Shown here in pieces: positions 21,256 to 32,761 of a stretch of DNA of 64,000 nt (positions are counted from its first letter, which is position 1; every line of letters starts with the position of its first letter). Source of the stretch: Anodontia alba (Eukaryota; Mollusca; Bivalvia; Lucinida; Lucinidae). The position numbers were made by a program, and so were the translations under genes. The stretch covers positions 119,804,951 through 119,868,950 of the forward strand of contig OZ024824.1 in the NCBI GenBank assembly GCA_964016985.1. Direction: 5' to 3'. The notes under the pieces were generated by a model, which did no database searches, was not told the DNA's origin, and saw nothing but the letters and a program-made list of their open reading frames with translations.

Positions 21256-22600
21256 AAGTTTGCTGAGTATTAGAGAAAATCTCTTCTGCACCAAGGCCTA
21301 TCAGAACCAGAATTTTATGGTGACTTAATGTATAAATTCAGAAAAATATACGCTTGCAATGACTTCAGTACCCAATTTCGTAAAATCACTCTTTGATATA
21401 AAAAGATTTGGTACAACATAAATGTTATACGACAGACTGCATGCATGGTTGTTAACCCAATCACGGTTACTAACTTTGCTTCCCTCTTTAACTGCACGCC
21501 AGTGGGTTAAGCCTCAGATTCCATGATGGTTCCAGCGTAAAGGCTTACTTGAAATTAAATTTTGGGTAATGTTGGTTGGTACTTGACGCTCTATCTTTGG
21601 TCGGGCCCAACAGTCTGACTGTTGGTTTTCTTTTACTCCAGCATTTCAGTTGTTTCGTGCTGTCGAGTCCTCATCGTTGTTTCATCTCTGTAATTAGTTG
21701 ATTTTTTGTGTTCTCGGAGATGTAGCACTGATGAGTTGGGAAGCCTTCATGCAGGCTGAACAAATTATGTGTCTAAACCGCGGCAGAAGTAAGAGCGAGG
21801 ATTGTGACCACGTAAAATCGATTTAAGCCCCCCGCCCCCACCCAAGTGAAATACTTTTCACTGACCGTTCCAAGGCGGTTCTTCTGTCTTGGTTTATTTT
21901 TGTTATGGTTCGTTTTTGAATGTATGTGTCGCTTACAGCTTTTTTGTTTTGGATAGCCATTTGGCCACTTTGTGGGAAAGTAACTGTCCGTTTGGCTTTC
22001 TGCTAGTGAGTTTACCATTAGGGTCTAGTTATTTCGTGTTTGTGTTTCTTTTCCTTTGATGTCTCTGATGGAAGTGTGGGATAATTGTATCGATTCCTGA
22101 TCATTGCCTTCCCTTCTATTTTCTTGAAGATAACGGACGTCAAATAACAGGTATTCGCCATCGACTCGCACTGGTCGATCTTTGTCTAATTTTGGGTTTA
22201 ACTGTAGAAAGTTGTTGCTTTTTTGCTGTTCGCGAGACAATGCTCTCACTTATTTCTCTGAAGTCAGCTCCCTGTGTAAGCTAGACCTATGCCACCTTTA
22301 ATTCATCTGCTAGACCTCCCTAATTTTTTTTTGTCTTTTTAAGCTTCTGCGAGTGTTCTCGGAGATGTAGCACTGTTGAGTTGGGAAGCCTTCATGCAGG
22401 CTGAACAAATTATGTGTCTAAACCGCGGCAGAAGTAAGGGCGAGGATTGTGACCCCCCCCCCCCCCCCCTCAACCCAAGTGAAATACTTTTCACTGACCG
22501 TTCCAAGGCGGTTCTTCTGTCTTGGTTTATTTTTGTTATAGTAATTTATATATAGCAATTTATCCAAAGTAGTATTCTCCTTAGTTTTGACCTGTTTGTA
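21256..22600 (+). mobile_element. Old, diverged PLE 3' end relics with a 190-bp duplication
   Basis: 21280-21530 is a diverged PLE C-terminal relic (EPEFYGDLMYKF-like, many stops). Its tail region 21710-21907 is present again at 22355-22538 (TCTCGGAGATGTAGCACTG(A/T)TGAG ... TTTATTTTTGTTAT), each with a C-rich tract (22453-22470 is 17-18 C). Between them lies sequence (22020-22350) also found at 29535-29770. No gene. Confidence 0.6.
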
Positions 22601-22984
22601 CAGATGTGACAAAAACTTGTATTGTCTTTTTTTCTGTATGTGGACAATTATTTTTCCTAGCAGTCTGAACTGCCGATTTGGACGAATATCTTGCAGTTGC
22701 TTTCAATTCAAAATTTTGTGTGAGTTGTGTTGACGATCTAATTCGTAGTGTCTGGCGGAGGAATAAAAACGTCTGGACCTTTTCCCGATATTATGGCAGT
22801 GTTTTATCTTTACTGCTTTCATACTTCTGCTCAGAAGGTCAGCTGAATTTGATACTGGTTGGTATAGAACGCTACTGCTAGTGTTTAAAGCTGCTCTGTA
22901 TCTAACAAGCTCTGTTGGAAACAAGCGGCTGAACCTTTCAAAGTTTTATTTGACCTCATTGCAGATGGTATTAAGCGCCGTTTG
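22601..22984 (+). other. Repeat block shared with 29815-30200
   Basis: AT-rich sequence (CCTAGCAGTCTGAACTGCCGATTTG ... CTGAACCTTTCAAAG region) occurring twice in the window. No coding signal recognised; it leads directly into a BEL relic, whereas at 30.2 kb a PLE tail intervenes. Confidence 0.5.
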
Positions 22985-24400
22985 ATGGCGGTAAACCGTC
23001 TGCTCAAACTACCCCATAGTACAGATTATATCTTTTCTTTGGAATCATTGAGCCCGTTGTTGTATCTTTGAAAATAGAGTTTTGCTCCTGTATAGGGGGG
23101 GGGGGGGGGGGGGGTAAGCAGTGTTGCTAATGTCATCACTGCTTATAAGAAGTCTCAATAAAATTGAGACTTCCATTTTCTATCTGTATTGTGTTGTTTT
23201 GTTTCCAAAGGCAACCTTTCAGTTTTTTATTAGCCTTACGACTGCGCTATCTAATACACGATAGAACGCTCGCACTGGCTTACCAGAAAATAGATTAACT
23301 AATGGTAATTTTAAGAATAGTCGATATTCTTGTTAGCAACCGAGCACCTATGGCTGCTCTCATCAATGCCCGCATAGGTATGCTGGTTGCTATGAATTGT
23401 GCAACGCGTGTCTTAGCAGTTACAATGTTAGAAGGAACCAAACCGTTTTGATATCTTTGTCTAGCATATACACATACACAACTTCATAAGTTTTACTGTA
23501 TTTGCCAATTAATTATCGATTCCTGAATAGATGCAATCTTTTTGACGTTTATTCAGATGCATTCAGATGCATTTAGAAAAGTGTGCAATGATAGTATAGC
23601 AACTAGGTTTCCTTTTCTTGCTGGCATCTTCGGATCTGTAGGTTCTCAAACTCAAAGAGGTCTTTAAACCATCAATGCGTTGAAATGATTTATACATTTC
23701 CTCATCCAGTTTGAGGCAATGCGCACATATATCTTGAAGCATCATGTGAGCTCCTATAGTAAGTGAAGCCAGCAGTCCGATCGTATTGAATAATGTAGCG
23801 AACCTCTTTACAAAATGCGCTTTGTATACGTCATATCATCATTTGGTGAATTTTCGCTAAACATGAAGACATCATGACCAGCTTGCCACCATACACCGAG
23901 TGCTTTAGTGGATGGCAAAATATCAATATCTAAAATTACTTCAGATCATCTGTCCTCAGTAGAATTCCCTTTAATACTGTTGGTTGTGATTGACAAATAC
24001 TTTCGAGCATGTATGCCAGCATTAATCTAAAGGAGGGAGAGTTCCGTATACAATGTCATATCTTGCTCTTTGTTCAAGCCAGAGTCATCGAATCATTCAT
24101 TAATATATGTCGATTTGAGTATGGTTTCAGAAGCCGTCTGAAAGGTTCTCTAGTATTGCTTTGTAAGTCGCTGCAAAACAAAGAGGGCTTAGAATGGTGA
24201 GAAATGACATGAAGACGACGCTATCAAGTTCATGAACATCTGGGATGCAACTCTGGATCATTCCAAACAAAAAAAAAAAAACGGTGATATAGATTCTTCT
24301 TACTGAGAAATACCAATGCGAAGGTATATTCTTTGGAGGTCGCGCACTACTTTAGATATTATTTTTCAAAATCGGAGTAGCTCATCTAACCGATCGTGCT
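22985..24400 (-). mobile_element. BEL/Pao pol relic, copy 2
   Basis: Same relic as 11516-12850. A G-run of about 19 bases sits at 23095-23115. Minus-strand traces include GVWWQAGHDVFMF and LQDICAHCLKLDEEM. Riddled with stops. Confidence 0.65.
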
Positions 24401-25124
24401 GTAGGTTTGGTTCATCATATACCTGGTCATTTAGTAAACAGCTTAAAGTAATATAAGATTATGTTATTAGCTAAACAGTACCTGTTTGTCAATAATCCAG
24501 CAGTTTTGAAACGTGAGTAGGGAGTAAAATGGGCGTTTAAGTTTAGAGCAAGTGTATAATAGCGTTATTATAAATAGAGTAAATACGGTAGAGACAGAAT
24601 AAAGTCTTTCTACAATTACATTTTGATGCATGGACACCATCTGATTAATCAAACTAATGGGAGGATCAAGTAGTGGTAGATTCAAGTATTGCATTACGTA
24701 GTACAATATTTCACAGTTCGTTTTCTTCATGTTTATTTATTTATTTTATTTTTTTTTTTTTCTTTTGTTTCCATGAGCAATCGTTATAGCATGACTTTAA
24801 GCATAAGGTATTTACTTTTTTGTTTGTTGTATATCCTGTAAATCATCCTAAAACAGGTAATCAAATTTCGTAATTATGAGTACAGAAAAATGATTTCTTA
24901 CTCACCTCAAGCAATTATATTAGATCTAATTTGAAACAGTACATTGCATTACGAAATAGAATACTCGGATATACCACTTATTGATTCAGCAGTCAGCTGA
25001 ATTTATCTATTGGTGTTAAATTATCATAATGTAATTGTAGAAAGAACTTATTGTGCTGGTACCGTATTTACCCTAATTCGTCGATCAGTGCTTATGTAGA
25101 TGGCAAATATTCAGGTAAAGTAAA
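24401..25124 (+). other. Sushi unit with the exon precisely missing
   Basis: Pre-exon intron (to ACAATATTT at about 24712) is joined directly to post-exon intron (CACAGTTCGTTTTC). The roughly 320 bp between, including the exon, are deleted at a TTT microhomology. Both inverted-repeat arms survive (about 24600-24705 and 24925-25055). Confidence 0.7.
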
Positions 25125-27010
25125 CAAAAAAAAGGTAAGAGAAAAGTCCACGGAGTGCCACAATCACAAACCGTCGCCCTTCCCAGACCTCAAGAGGAAG
25201 AGGAAACCGACAAATCTAAACAGGCACAAACCGAACAAACGTACGAAAAGCACTAAGATTAGCTCTCTCTTCCCCAAGCAGGTAATCGCAATACTAAAAG
25301 GACTAAAAAACACAAGAACAAAATGACACACGGAAAGACATACAACAAATCGCCTCGTAGAATAAACCACAAAGCAACAAGGAGTAAGACTAACACCGGA
25401 ACCACCTCCTTAGAACGGTCGGTAGAGCAAACCACCGGGGGGGTTTCAAGCACTTTTAAAGCTAGCTAACTTCACCCTGGGTCCCGATGCTACTCTTAAT
25501 ACATAAATACATAAAAATTCGATTCGCATAAAGGCTCCCAACTCAGTCAATGCATCAAAGCGAAAACATACAAATCAAATTAATCACTATAATAAACAAA
25601 GACGAGTACTCATGGCTAATTCTACTGTATGCCAGAGTAAATGAAAACCAATAGCTGAACCACGGCGGGCCAAGCAAAAGACATATCGTCAAGCCCCAAC
25701 CCACTGGTTAAAGTTTTACGAAGAGTCCGTCATTGAGTCTGAGGCCCGAACCCGCCGTCGTGCAATTAAAGAGTGATGCATAACCGTCAACAATGATTGG
25801 GTTGACAACTAGGCATGCAGTCTGCGCATAATATCCAGGCTATAGCCAATTCTTTTATAACGGTTAATAAGTTTTCTGAATTGCTCCGAAAAGTTAGATT
25901 TACCTACAATTCTTCTAAATTTGTAAACTAAGTCACCGTAAAATTCGGGTTCCGATATACCTTGTTGCAGAAGTGTTTTCAGACTGACGCTATATTTTTC
26001 TAACAAGGCACTGTGTCTGCGATAAAATTTCGAAAACGCCTGACGAAGTTTAAAATAACGATAGCCTTGCCTAAGAAGTTTGGCAGTAAGGGCTTTATTA
26101 CGGTAGTTACAGTCATTAAGATTTGAAGAAGCTCTGGCGAATCTTATAAGTTGAGATATGTATACCATGTATGAGGTACGCCGGGGGACATCGCCATCCA
26201 GAAAAGGGAAATTGACTATATCAAAATCAAAATCGTCCCGTTTATCATAAATTTTGGTTGAAACTGTACCATTAGATATACAAAGATTCAAATCCCCAAA
26301 AAAAGGTGCCTCGGCATCGGAAGAATTTGCCTTTTTTGATTGGAGCTGTAGAGTATATCCGGTCCACCATTTGGTCAAAGTAAATATTGTCAATATTTAA
26401 TAAATTGTCAAGGTATCTTGAAGTTGAATTAAAAACCTCAATAATGTCAGCTTGATTTTTTACGTGAGAGAGATTTCATGAAATCTCTCTCATAACAAAA
26501 ACGAAATAAATCTGCAACAAGAGGAGCACAATTAGTTCCCATCGAAATACCAGTAGTTTGTCTATAAAGTTTAGTTCCAAATCTAATAAAAATATTATCC
26601 AAAAGATAAACAAGGGCATCACAGACTTTTTGACACGACCATAAATTGTGATTATTATATACATCAGAAATGAAAAAAGCACACAATTCGTTGCAAGCCA
26701 AATATTGGGTATTCTCCCGAATAAACGTTCGGTTAATTAAATCAATAAGTTTATCTTTTATAAGATGATGAGGTAACGTAGTATACAGTGTAGAAAAATC
26801 ATACGTAGACAATTTAGAAGCCTGAAAGTTTTTAGATTTAAATTTATTGAGAACATCATTAAAATTTTTAATTGACCAAAAATAGTTAATTCCGTCCCTT
26901 TCGTAAACAGTATCATAATATCTAATCCAATGTTTTTTAACGGCAGTAAGGCATGAAGTTAGCAGTTTGGAAAAAACAGTAGTCGTACAAGAACTAGAAT
27001 TAGCAATGAA
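25125..27010 (-). mobile_element. PLE-2, antisense, 5'-truncated
   Basis: Constant tail end at 25125 (AAAAAGGTAAGAGAAAAGTCC), 3' region to about 25800, then RT to about 27010, where the protein starts at RFIANSSSC in the middle of the fingers. The N-terminal third is missing, as expected from 5' truncation. Confidence 0.8.
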
Positions 27011-27031
27011 ACGTGTTACTGTATTAGCCAA
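25809..27031 (-). pseudogene. PLE-2 reverse transcriptase, catalytic YLDN
   Basis: Two frames: 27031-26447 (FSTLYTTLPHHLIKDK, TTGISMGTNCAPLVADL) and 26393-25809 (NLCISNGTVSTKIYDKRDD, LIRFARASSNLND, VGKSNFSEQFRKLINRYKR). The YLDD box reads YLDN (Asn codon att at 26404-26406), and the frame is broken just before and after it. Confidence 0.8.
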
Positions 27032-27321
27032 TTAATTATCGATTCCTGAATAGATGCATTAGATAGAATATCACATTAATCCATAATATTATTTTCGGCT
27101 AAGGCAAAAAAAATTTTCACTTACCGCCATAGTTTCGATGTTCGTACTACATTCAGGACAGTCTGTCATTCATTCACGTAATACCTTTCGTCATGAGATG
27201 ATTCAATAACGAGCCGATAATGCAGCAAGTGTATGGTCGGTTTCTGACGCTTGTTTTTCCTTTACATAAAAATTCTATAACTGTCAAACTCGTCGTCAGG
27301 CCTTTTTTGAAGATAACGGAC
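27032..27321 (+). other. Non-coding sequence
   Basis: Starts with TTACTGTATTAGCCAATTAATTATCG, also found near 23487 in a BEL relic. Nothing else recognised. Confidence 0.4.
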
Positions 27322-29531
27322 TGTCACGTGAACGGACGAGCGTTGGGCCGGTGACGATGGACTAGACGCAATCGCAAGCATTCAGAGGATAAACACAACA
27401 CTTTATAAATAAAAACAAGTATGTATTTAGAAAGTTCAGAAAAAAAAGACTATAAGAAATTTGCAAAATTGCATTACTTCTAAAGATAGAGGAGTCCATA
27501 ATCTAAAAGTCTGAATTACTGAAATACTGGCATCTTCTAATTAAATATTCTATAAAATTTATATAGAATACCACGTATCTTTTAAGAAAACACTAATGAA
27601 GTCCTTGGATGTATCCTTCTAATAGTTTCCGGTATCACTGGTTCTTGATTACATTGAATTCTCCGGAAAACTGGTTATGGCCAATCATGGCAACGATGTC
27701 AATAGAACATATAGTGATGAAACAAGATACATATACGGAAACGGAACCTAAAAATAAGTATCATGTCCTAGAACTCTCGATATTAAACATGACATGATAT
27801 TGCCCTATTAATTTTCACTAGATATACAGAGTGTGTACGCCAAATGTTATAAATGCGACAAGTCCGTTGCAATTGATTATTATATAGCAAAATTAGATCC
27901 TAAAACCACATGGACGCTGTTAATGACATACAATATTGTACAAATATCTAACACAGGCAGACACACAGTCAGAATATATCTGACAACCACATTAAATAAT
28001 CGGAGGAATGGCATCTCGACGATTACACATTCTTACAGGAAGAACCCATGCGCCTTCCACTATAAGAATCGCTTTAGAACGCTAAAGGCTACAATAAATT
28101 ATAACTGCCATTATACCACAATGATTACACGATCACACATCGTCCCCACGTAATAATTGGGTACAATATCAATATGCCATCGTCATAGCCTCAAACATGA
28201 CTCCTTGCTGCTTGAGCCATTTTACAGTAAAATATTCTAGTAAACAGATTTGTGATTAAAATAAAAAGGACCTCTGTATATGTGTTTAAGGTATATATGA
28301 TATGTGTCATTTGTGTAAATCGCACTAACTACTAAATGTGTATGCAGTTAACATTATGCTTTACGGTATCGTAGATTTACGCGTATATGTCTGGTGTGTG
28401 CGGTTATCATAACGCCTTACTGTGTCGTACATTTAAGCGTATATGTCTGGTATGTACATGTCAGATTAGAATATGCTATATTAAAATATGGTAGTGCTAT
28501 CATTGCGCCGATCCATCTATCTCTCTATTCAAGTAAGAATATTAATGATTGCATTCTGATCAGGGTCTACAGAACCTATCAGACTCACCAGACTGACCAG
28601 GATCCATAGAATCGATCAAACTTAATCTCTCTATTCGGTTATAGTTTACACACCTGACACGGCTTATTCGTTTGATCAGGGTCTACACATATAACCAATG
28701 TGTACACATCTGATCAGGGTCTATTTACTTATCATGCCGGGTTTGTAAGTACGAATGATACATAAAATCACAACGTAGTAAAGCAATAACTTTACCTACT
28801 CGAATCTTAGCTGCGTTAAAGACGAGCAAGAATATTGCAAGAATAAAATTAAATAAATTATTGACTTACCATGGTCAGAACCCCCAGCTACAGCACAACA
28901 TGATAATGAGAAAAAGGAAGACAAGGATCAGTCTTCAATGAAATACATATTGTAGTGTGTATCATTCTATTCAACCAGGGAACTTTTATAGTAATGTGGC
29001 ACGTTTTGAAACATGTGTCCACAAGAAACCCGTGAAATTCAAGATCTAAAAATGATATTCACAAGAATACCGTAATAGACAAGATTTACGGTGCAAAATT
29101 TCACACAGCTACTGCACAAACTATGAAGTAAAAAACATTTTTCTCTCGGAACGCTACAAAACTGCAAAATTACGATAGAAAATTGTCTCCCCTTTTAAAA
29201 GATAGCCTTGAGACAAACATCAATCCCAGAACAGTGAAGATATTGATCACCGAACCTAGGTTCACTCGGAATATACAATGTTCTGGTAACCGCTCAAGTA
29301 TATAGACGTAAATAATCAAATACACCCTCAGCATAACTATCTCGTCATTACCGTAATACCGTAACTTGAAAGCTGAAATGTACCTAATCGCTTAAAAAGT
29401 AAAACAGTCAACATAATCAGCGCTCCAAATACAAATGCAATAATCTAATCTGGTTAATAAAAATCGATACAATCTTCATTTTATACTATGTACATATAAA
29501 AATATATTCAAGATAAAACAGGGACGTGACA
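27322..29531 (-). mobile_element. 2.2-kb solo-LTR-like insertion (TG...CA)
   Basis: An uninterrupted version exists at about 22128-22150 (GATAACGGACGTCAAATAACAG), so the edges are exact. The insert has 8-bp inverted ends TGTCACGT/ACGTGACA, which also gives TG...CA, and 5-bp flanks CGGAC (27317-27321) and CAGAC (29532-29536) that match at four of five bases. No RT, integrase or transposase frame is visible; small frames (27609-27797, 27833-28153) resemble nothing I know. Several GATCAGGGTCTA repeats occur at 28557-28722. A solo LTR fits best; a TIR transposon is the alternative. Strand is unknown in practice. Confidence 0.6.
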
Positions 29532-29536
29532 CAGAC

Positions 29537-30200
29537 GTCAGATAACAGGTATTCACCATCAAGTCGCACTGGTCGAACTTTGTGTAATTTTGGGATTAAC
29601 CCTAGCAAGTTGCTGCTTGATGTATTTGCTTTTCGCGAGACAATGCTCTCTACTTTTCTCTGAAGTCAACTCCCTGTGCATGGTTTATAAGCTGGACCTA
29701 CACCCCTTTTTTATTCATCTGCTAGAACTCTCTAATTTTTCTTTCTTCTATAAGCTTTTGCAAGTTGACTTTTAAGCGATTCATTCAAATTAGTATTCTC
29801 CTTGTTTTTGAACATTTTCTACAGATGTGACCAAAAACCTGTATTATCCTTTTATCTGTATGTGAGCAGTTATTTTCCTAGCCGTCTGAACTGCCGATTT
29901 GAACAGATATCTTGCAGATGCCTTTAATTCAAAATTCTGTGTGGGTTTATCGACGATCTTATTCGAAGGTCTAGTGTCTGTCGGAGGCATAAAATCGCCA
30001 GGACCTTTCCGCTATTCATCGAAGTATTTTAACTGAACTGTTGTGATAAGTCTCCTCAGAAGGTCAGATGAATTTGATACTGGTTGGTATATAACGCCAG
30101 TACAAGTAATGTAGAGCTGCTCTGTATTTCACCAACTCTGTTGGCGCCAAATGGCTGAACCTTTCAAAGTTATATTGAAACTTACTCATTAAGATATGCT
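29537..30200 (+). other. Repeat block, second copy
   Basis: Continues the sequence cut by the 2.2-kb insertion; matches 22141-22350 and then 22600-22960. No coding signal recognised. Confidence 0.5.
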
Positions 30201-30855
30201 TCACTCTTCTTACTTGCACGACAGCGGTTCGAGCCTTAGACACAATGACGGCTATTTGCAAAAGCTGTAACCAGTGGGTTGGGGCTTGACGATTTGTCTT
30301 TGGCTTGGTCTGCCGTAGTTTAATTGGTGTTAGGTTACTCTCTCATATAGTAGAATTAGCCATGAGTACTCGTCTTTGTTTTCATAGTGATGAATTTGAT
30401 TTCTATGTTTTTGCGTTGATGCATTGACCCAGTTGGGAACCCTTAGGCGAACCGCATTTTTATGTGTTTTTGTATTTAGAATTGCATCGGGACCGAAGTT
30501 TAGCTAGCCGTAAAATTGTTTTTAACCCCACCCCTCTCTCCGGATGATGTATTCTACTAACCGTTCTAAGGCGGTAGTCCCTGTGTAAGTCTTACTCCTT
30601 GTTGCTTTGTAATTTAAACTAGGAGACGATTTGTTTTAGGTCTTGCCTTGTGGTATTTTGTTCTTGTGTTGTCAGTCCTTTTAGCATTGCGATTACCTTG
30701 CTTGGGAAACAAAGAGCTAATCTTAGTACTTTTCGTACGTTTGTTCGATTTGCACTTATTTGGTTTTATCTGTTTCCTCAAGCTCTTGGTGTCTGGGAAG
30801 AAGTAAGGTTTGTGATTGTGACACTCCCTGGACTTTTTCCTTACTTTTTTTTATT
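30201..30855 (+). mobile_element. Diverged PLE tail
   Basis: Full-length but old tail (AGCGGTTCGAGCC ... GACACTCCCTGGACTTTTTCCTTAC). It is absent at the corresponding position near 22970, where TTGACCTCATTGCAG runs on without interruption. Confidence 0.7.
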
Positions 30856-32175
30856 GTAGCTGGTGTTAAGTGCCAACTGGCGACGGTAGAACGATTTCGC
30901 GTACTATACCATAGTGTAGACTGTATTTCTTTCCTTAGGGATCATTGTTGCATCTTTGAAAACGAAGTTCTGCTCATGTATATGCAAGAGGGCATAAGCA
31001 GCATTGGAACCTTCATTATAAAGCGTCTCAATAAATCCGAGATTTCCATTTTCTATCTGTATCGTGTTCTTTGTTTCCAAGATCAACCTTTCAAATTTTT
31101 ATCAAACTGACGAATGTGTTCTCTAATCCACCTAAGAACGTTAGCACTGGCTAATCAGAAAATAGATTAACTGAGGACAATTATAAAAACATTTAATAAT
31201 CTTGTTAGCAACCGAAAACCTATGACTGCTCCAGTCAACCCGGTCTAGGTATAATAGTTCCTTGGTGCAGCACGTGTCTCAGCAATTACAATATTAATTG
31301 AAACCAAACCTATTTTATAGCTTGTCTAGCATAAACAACGACTCCATCCACCACTTCAGATGCGAAAGTATGCAATGATAGTATAGTCACTTGGTTTCCT
31401 TTTCTTACTTGCAAGTAGTAATCTGCAGGTTCTTTAATGCAAAGAGGACTTTAAACCACCTACGCGTTGAGTTGCTAAGTGATTTATTTATTTCCTCATC
31501 CAATTTGAGGCCAGCCACACATATATCTTAAAGCAGAATCTGAGCTCTTATAGTAACAGGTGCCAGCAGTCCGATCGTATTGGATAGTGAAACAAACGTT
31601 ATTTCGAAATGCGCTTTTTATACGTCATACCATTGTGTCGTGCATTCTCGTTGAACGTGAACACATCTTGACCAGCTTGCCACCATACATCGAGTGTTTT
31701 AGTAGATGGCGAAAGTTCAGTGCTTAAAATTACTTGAGATCTGTCCTCATTGGAATGCCCCTTAATACTGTTGGCTGTGTTCGACAAATATTATCTGAGT
31801 ATGCATACCAGCATTAGTGTAAAGGAAGGAGAGTTTCTTATACAATGTCATACCTTGCTGTTTGTTCAGGGCATAGTCCATCGGATCATCCATTAATGTC
31901 GATTTCAGTATGGTTTCTGCCGCCGTTTGAAAGGTCCCCTAGTATTGCTTTGTATGATGCTGCAAAATAAAATGAGCTTAAAACGGCAATGAAATCACAT
32001 GAAGATGACTCTATCAAGTTTAGAAACATCTGGGATGCAATTCTGGTTCATTCCCTACAGCAGAAACCTGTGATATAGCTTGCTACGCATGAGCAATACC
32101 AATGCGATGGTATATTTCATCGATGTTGCACATTAATTCAAATGGTATTTTTCAAAATCGGAGTAGCTCATGTAA
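30856..32175 (-). mobile_element. BEL/Pao pol relic, copy 3 (best preserved)
   Basis: On the minus strand: MDDPMDYALNKQQGMTLYKK (RT catalytic box region, about 31840-31900), TNAGMH, NSIKGHSNEDRSQVIL, LSPSTKTLDVWWQAGQDVF, MTYKKRIS, then GLLAPVTIRAQ and LKLDEEINKS. This is the BEL/Pao run from the RT YMDD box through the region before RNase H. 31599-31787 keeps one open stretch. The RNase H start is damaged near 31365. Confidence 0.72.
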
Positions 32176-32597
32176 ACGATCATTTTGTACGTTTGATCCA
32201 TGATGTACTTGATTGTTTAGTAAAAAACACTTTCAAATAATATAGATTACGTTAATAATCATGCATTAGCTGTTAGTCAATGATCCAGCAGTATTTAAAA
32301 CATGAGTAGGTAGTAAAACTGGAGTTTACGTTTAAAGCTAGCGTGGAATAGCGTTATGATTGCAATAAAAAATAAAGGAAATACGGTGCAGACAGAATAT
32401 TTTTTCCACAATAATTTATGATGCTTAGACACCAAAAGATTAATCAAGCTAAATGGAGGATCACGTAGTGGTAGATTCGAGTACTCCTTTACGTAATACA
32501 ATGTTTAAAATGAGATTTAGGATACGCTCTGTATCAGAAGTATTAATAGAGCCATTAATAGCATGTAGCATTGAAACAATTTTACATTTTCGTGCAG
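32176..32597 (+). other. Pre-exon intron of sushi copy 3
   Basis: Shared pre-exon sequence with inverted-repeat arm about 32400-32525. No other feature. Confidence 0.5.
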
Positions 32598-32755
32598 ATT
32601 GCGGTAAAATATATCCTCTCGAAAACGGTCATGCGCATTTCTTTGGATACACAACGACATTTAACAATATAGTACCTGTACATTGTGATAACGGATATGA
32701 AGTCGTTGTCTTGCTAGCGGTAACTGGAGCAGAACTTCAGTTTGCAAAATAACAG
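32598..32755 (+). pseudogene. Sushi/CCP exon copy 3, frameshifted
   Basis: Acceptor CGTGCAG and donor ACAG|GTTTGTA are present, but 19 nt are missing after GAAGTC (normally GAAGGTGATGACCACATTC), giving 158 nt and a frameshift that removes the third Cys. The first sequon is also lost (FNNIV). If spliced in, it would disrupt the protein. Confidence 0.85.
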
Positions 32756-32761
32756 GTTTGT

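Noticed and set aside
21720..21775. Hammerhead-ribozyme-like core (CTGATGAG) in a PLE tail
   Set aside because: The stem II and GAA positions do not pair properly, and other tails read CTGAGTTG or CTGTTGAG at this place. No good hammerhead fold could be built by eye.
27609..28153. Coding sequence in the 2.2-kb insertion
   Set aside because: Only short frames without recognised motifs or repeat support.
28557..28722. Regulatory repeat array from repeated GATCAGGGTCTA
   Set aside because: Only a few irregular copies inside a mobile insertion; noted there but not called separately.
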